Shown here piece by piece: positions 63,537 to 64,000 of a DNA stretch of 64,000 nucleotides. This stretch comes from Aestuariivirga sp. GTDB lineage: Bacteria; Pseudomonadota; Alphaproteobacteria; Rhizobiales; Aestuariivirgaceae. The notes beneath the pieces are model-generated. The model saw only the letters and a program-made list of their open reading frames with translations. It did no database searches and had not been told where the DNA came from. Both the position numbers and the translations under genes were made by a program. The stretch covers positions 1 through 64,000 of the forward strand of contig NZ_JADCDA010000008.1 of the NCBI RefSeq assembly GCF_020252405.1, written 5' to 3'. Within the stretch, counting starts at the first letter, position 1. Every line of letters starts with the position of its first letter.

Positions 63537-64000
63537 GTGAGCTCCATATACGTTTCGATGAAGTGGGCCAGAGCCGTGACATCGTCGCGGTCGAAAACCG
63601 GAACGGGTGCGTTATCGATCGGGCCATTGGCCGCAATGGCCACCACAGTGGGATCATCGCCCGCAAGTTCGGGATGCGCAAGTTCGAGATTGCGCACCTC
63701 GACTTTGTGATGGCTGTCCCGCTTGTAGCCTTCGACGATCACCAGGTCGCAGGGCGCGAGCTTGCAAAGGATCTGCTCCAGCGTCGGCTCCGCCTCCGTC
63801 CGCGATTCATGGATGATCGCCCAGCGGTGGCGGGAGACGACGGCAACCTCGCAAGCACCTGCCTTGCGGTGGCGGAAGCTGTCCCGCCCCTCATGGTCGA
63901 TGTCGAAGGAATGATGCGCGTGCTTCACTGTCGAGATGCGATGGCCGCGCTTCGTCAGTTCAATGACGAGCTTCTCGACCAGCGTGGTCTTGCCGGAATT
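63533..64000 (-). CDS. mobB: Molybdopterin-guanine dinucleotide biosynthesis protein MobB (5' end cut)
   Basis: At least 155 residues are present, and the gene runs past the window end. The visible N-terminal part contains NSGKTTLVEKLV, the end of a Walker A loop. TVKHAHHSFDIDHEGRDSFR follows, then CDLVIVEGYKRDSHHKVEV, all typical of MobB, a GTPase that helps attach GMP to the molybdenum cofactor. The ATG-like frame at 63928 is internal and not the real start. Confidence 0.93.
   Translation of the reverse strand, partial: NSGKTTLVEKLVIELTKRGHRISTVKHAHHSFDIDHEGRDSFRHRKAGACEVAVVSRHRWAIIHESRTEAEPTLEQILCKLAPCDLVIVEGYKRDSHHKVEVRNLELAHPELAGDDPTVVAIAANGPIDNAPVPVFDRDDVTALAHFIETYMELT

Overview
The window reads as chromosomal DNA of an alphaproteobacterium, most probably of the order Hyphomicrobiales (Rhizobiales). 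The evidence is the rhizobial flagellar gene set (FtcR/Rem-type regulator, MotC, MotE, FlaF, FlbT, short flagellins in tandem), LexA boxes of the direct-repeat type GTTC-N7-GTTC, CtrA-type boxes TTAA-N7-TTAA, and short intergenic mosaic repeats of the rhizobial kind. No genus can be named from sequence alone. No rRNA, CRISPR array, prophage or intact insertion sequence was seen.

Layout. 1-2426: a DMT exporter and the bifunctional NAD(P)H-hydrate repair enzyme, both minus. 2427-4718: gene-poor, with tRNA-Val(UAC), two mosaic repeats, a MerR-family regulator and an AT-rich divergent control region. 4719-39378: one flagellar cluster of about 40 genes. It runs ftcR; fliI-flgF-DUF1217 (minus); motA-fliM-fliN-fliG-flhB; flgB-flgC-fliE-flgG-flgA-flgI-motE-flgH-fliL-fliP; three flagellin genes; fliF-fliH-like-motB-motC-fliK-lytic transglycosylase-flgE-flgK-flgL-flaF-flbT-flgD-fliQ-flhA-fliR, then fliJ-like, flgJ, flgN-like and three small uncharacterised genes. 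Most neighbours overlap by 1-4 bases (ATGA, TGATG), which implies long, translationally coupled operons. No fliO, fliD, fliS, che or visNR genes are present here.

39370-46403: hpt with a zinc-ribbon membrane protein; ftsE-ftsX-plsC behind a CtrA-like box; the class II ribonucleotide reductase nrdJ followed by a small gene with a LexA box over its promoter; a ChaC-like gene. 46606-50290: a DUF2125 protein convergent with the aromatic amino acid operon chorismate mutase-hisC-tyrC. 50510-56228: an uncharacterised locus with an AraC-type regulator divergent from a 955-aa exported DUF1254/DUF1214 fusion and a membrane-anchored beta-propeller-like protein. 56240-64000: an IS630 transposase remnant, a methyltransferase, glyoxalase II, two tandem EamA transporters, a dimethylglycine-dehydrogenase-like flavoenzyme, a DUF924 protein and a mobB gene cut by the window end.

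Together the main body builds and powers a flagellum: MS ring and switch (FliF, FliG, FliM, FliN), export gate (FlhA, FlhB, FliP, FliQ, FliR), export ATPase (FliI), rod, rings, hook, junction, filament and stator (MotA, MotB, MotC, MotE). FtcR probably activates it, and FlaF/FlbT tune flagellin output. CtrA-like boxes before ftcR and ftsE suggest that motility and division may share cell-cycle control. The features that ordinary annotation would miss are a seven-copy mosaic repeat family, a shared leader element before all three flagellin genes, and the LexA-controlled, apparently leaderless gene after nrdJ.
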